Source: an uncultured Porphyromonadaceae bacterium (lineage in GTDB: Bacteria; Bacteroidota; Bacteroidia; Bacteroidales; Muribaculaceae). From it: a stretch of DNA of 7,793 nt. Made by a program: the position numbers and the translations under genes. Each line of letters opens with the position of its first letter. Positions within the stretch are counted from its first letter, which is position 1. Below are positions 6,370 to 7,793 of this stretch, one piece after another. Location: the NCBI GenBank assembly GCA_902461565.1, contig CABPYL010000062.1, positions 1-7,793 of the forward strand. Direction: 5' to 3'. The notes under the pieces are model-generated. The model searched no databases. It saw only the letters and a list, made by a program, of their open reading frames with translations, and was not told where the DNA came from.

Positions 6370-7584
6370 ATGTCTACAAAATTGAACGAGCTGATTCAGC
6401 AGTACCATTCCGAACTTTATGGTTCCGTACTGCCCTTTTGGCTGAAGAATTCCATAGATCACGAATGCGGCGGTTACTTTACCTGCCTCGACCGCGAAGG
6501 CAAAGTGTTCGACACCGATAAATTCATCTGGCTGCAGGGACGCGAAGTATGGTTCCTGTCCATGCTGTACAATAACGTCGAGAAAAATCCCGAATGGCTC
6601 GCGGCTGCGGTGCAGGGCGGCGAATTCCTCAGGAAGCACGGACACGACGGCAACTATAACTTCTATTTCTCCACAACGCGCGAGGGCAAGCCTCTGGTAG
6701 AACCCTACAATATCTTCTCCAACACATTCGCCACTATGGCTTTCGGGCAGCTTGCCAAGGCCACCGGAAATAAGGAGTACGAGCAGATTGCACTGTGCGC
6801 ATGGGAAAATACCCTTGCCCGACGCGATAATCCCAAAGGAAAATGGAACAAACTTGTGCCGGGAACAAGGCCATTGAAAAATTTTGCGCTGCCCATGATT
6901 CTCTGCAACCTCGTGCTCGAAATACAGCACCTGCTTGACGAATCCATGCTCAAAACCACTGTCGACGATTTCCTGCACGAAGTATGCGACGTGTTCATCC
7001 GCCCCGAGTTGGGTGGCCTCGTAATGGAGAACGTGCTTGCCGACGGTACTCTGTGCGACAGCTTCGAGGGACGACATATGAATCCGGGCCACTCAATCGA
7101 GGCGATGTGGTTCATCATGGACCTCGCTCAGCGCCTCAACCGTCCTGAACTCACCGAAATGGCCAAGAACACTGCCATGCTTATGGCCGACTACGGCTGG
7201 GACAAGGAATTCGGAGGCATCTACTACTTCATGGACCTTAAGGGTTGCCCTCCCCAGGAGCTCGAGTGGGACCAGAAACTGTGGTGGGTACATATAGAAA
7301 CAATGATTTCCATGATTAAAGGCTACGCCTTCACTGGCGACCGCAAATGCCTCGAATGGTTCAAACGCGTCCACGACTACACCTGGGAGCATTTCAAAGA
7401 CAAAGAATTCCCCGAATGGTTCGGATATCTCAACCGTCGCGGCGAAGTGCTTCTGCCTCTCAAGGGCGGCAAGTGGAAAGGATGCTTCCATGTTCCGCGC
7501 GGCCTCTATCAGGTACACAAAACACTGGAATACATCGCCCGCGAGCGGCCCGAACTGGCCGCCGCCTTCGACGAAGTGTTCTGA
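6370..7584 (+). CDS. AGE family epimerase (N-acylglucosamine 2-epimerase, RnBP-like)
   Basis: A 404-aa cytoplasmic (alpha/alpha)6-barrel enzyme that interconverts C2 epimers, typically GlcNAc and ManNAc (EC 5.1.3.8). It closely follows animal renin-binding protein from memory: GGYFTCLDREGKVFD (34-48), IWLQGREVW (53-61), GRHMNPGHSIEAMW (234-247), GWDKEFGGIYYF (276-287), LEWDQKLWWVH (298-308), and EWFGYLNRRGEV (349-360) with GCFHVPRG (371-378) near the end. R58, H241, E310 and H374 line up with R57, H239, E308 and H372 reported as essential in the Anabaena enzyme. The LQGR motif argues for the AGE branch rather than cellobiose 2-epimerase. It is the second gene of an operon with the sugar porter and is followed by a strong terminator. 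In Bacteroides fragilis an RnBP-like epimerase (NanE) works in sialic acid use with a lyase and an MFS transporter. No lyase is in this window, so that role is only possible, and mannose-type substrates remain open. Confidence 0.92.
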   Translation: MSTKLNELIQQYHSELYGSVLPFWLKNSIDHECGGYFTCLDREGKVFDTDKFIWLQGREVWFLSMLYNNVEKNPEWLAAAVQGGEFLRKHGHDGNYNFYFSTTREGKPLVEPYNIFSNTFATMAFGQLAKATGNKEYEQIALCAWENTLARRDNPKGKWNKLVPGTRPLKNFALPMILCNLVLEIQHLLDESMLKTTVDDFLHEVCDVFIRPELGGLVMENVLADGTLCDSFEGRHMNPGHSIEAMWFIMDLAQRLNRPELTEMAKNTAMLMADYGWDKEFGGIYYFMDLKGCPPQELEWDQKLWWVHIETMISMIKGYAFTGDRKCLEWFKRVHDYTWEHFKDKEFPEWFGYLNRRGEVLLPLKGGKWKGCFHVPRGLYQVHKTLEYIARERPELAAAFDEVF

Positions 7585-7618
7585 TAGGTTTCCAATAGAA
7601 TAAATAGCACATAGTAAC

Positions 7619-7660
7619 AGCGGAAGCGTGCCACGGCACGCTTCCGCTACTTTTTCTTTC
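7619..7660 (+). terminator. Intrinsic terminator of the transporter-epimerase operon
   Basis: Stem arms agcggaagcgtgc (7619-7631) and gcacgcttccgct (7636-7648) form 13 perfect pairs around a cacg loop, followed by actttttctttc. It lies 35 nt after the epimerase stop. On the minus strand it lacks a T-run, so it looks one-directional. Confidence 0.92.
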
Positions 7661-7675
7661 ATGGCCGTAGGCCAT
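7661..7675. repeat. Short inverted repeat in the convergent gap
   Basis: atggcc-gta-ggccat forms a 6-bp stem with a 3-nt loop, between the operon terminator and the stop of the minus-strand gene. Neither side has a T-run in the right place. It may help form the 3' end of the minus-strand transcript; this is weak. Confidence 0.35.
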
Positions 7676-7685
7676 AAGAAGTTTA

Positions 7686-7793
7686 TTACCGTACTACAAT
7701 TTTCTTTGTTGCAGTTCTGGACGACGGGGCTGTGGCCTGGAGGATGAATGCGCCTTTGCCGAATGCGGACAAGTCTATGGTTTCGCCGCCTTT
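7686..7793 (-). CDS. Secreted protein C-terminus with T9SS-type tail (partial)
   Basis: The minus strand is open from the window edge to TAA (complement of tta at 7686-7688), giving the last 35 residues of a gene that begins outside. The tail reads IDLSAFGKGAFILQA, then a short linker, then TATKKIVVR. This has the shape of the final strands of a type A T9SS sorting domain (LSxLxxGxYILxV ... KKIVxx). It resembles the end of the small secreted protein at 574-1038 (ITSAPAGVYIVSA ... KSVKIIKK). The gene converges on the epimerase operon. Only the tail is visible, so the function of the protein is unknown. The call rests on pattern only, but the run of typical residues ending at a stop makes a chance frame unlikely. 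Confidence 0.7.
   Translation of the reverse strand, partial: KGGETIDLSAFGKGAFILQATAPSSRTATKKIVVR

Noticed and set aside
6364..7092. 242-aa minus-strand open frame opposite the epimerase gene, and a 189-aa one at 7093-7662
   Set aside because: Both are mirror frames of a well-supported epimerase gene on the plus strand; no promoter, domain or signal sequence supports them.
4886..7584. Naming the transporter-epimerase pair nanT-nanE
   Set aside because: The transporter is of the sugar-porter type, no sialic acid lyase is present, and the substrate cannot be read from sequence.

Overview
The window reads as chromosomal DNA of a Bacteroidales bacterium, possibly of the Muribaculaceae or a related family; this is an inference. 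It rests on three near-perfect copies of the Bacteroidetes promoter (-33 TTTG, -7 TAnnTTTG), on a Bacteroidetes-like 5S rRNA, on secreted proteins carrying type IX secretion (T9SS)-like C-terminal domains, and on near-absence of Shine-Dalgarno sequences. Most of it looks like ordinary chromosomal housekeeping and carbohydrate-use DNA. I did not find a clear undescribed defence or mobile system.

Layout. Bases 1-450 are the end of an rRNA operon: the last ~145 nt of 23S, a 164-nt spacer with hairpins and no tRNA, 5S, and a strong terminator. Bases 503-2376 hold a two-gene unit for secreted proteins with its own promoter. The first is a small 154-aa protein with a degenerate T9SS-type tail. The second, 3 nt downstream, is a larger beta-rich secreted protein whose frame is interrupted by one in-frame TAA at codon 36. 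Two hairpins follow, the second a good intrinsic terminator (2477-2518).

Bases 2541-4771 carry a promoter, a membrane-anchored SIMPL-domain (DUF541) protein, and a RecD/Dda-like superfamily 1 helicase. The helicase lies in the same reading frame as the SIMPL gene, directly after its TGA, and has no ATG or GTG start. Bases 4832-7648 form a compact sugar cassette: a textbook promoter, a 12-helix sugar-porter MFS transporter, a 32-nt gap, an N-acylglucosamine 2-epimerase (AGE/renin-binding-protein type), and a 13-bp-stem terminator. The last 108 bases are the 3' end of a convergent minus-strand gene whose product ends in another T9SS-like tail.

The transporter and epimerase probably act together: import of a hexose or N-acetylhexosamine through the inner membrane, then C2 epimerisation in the cytoplasm (for example ManNAc to GlcNAc). 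No lyase, kinase or glycosidase is in view to fix the substrate. The points most worth checking are the premature stop at 1147-1149, the start of the helicase, and the altered sugar-site residues of the transporter.
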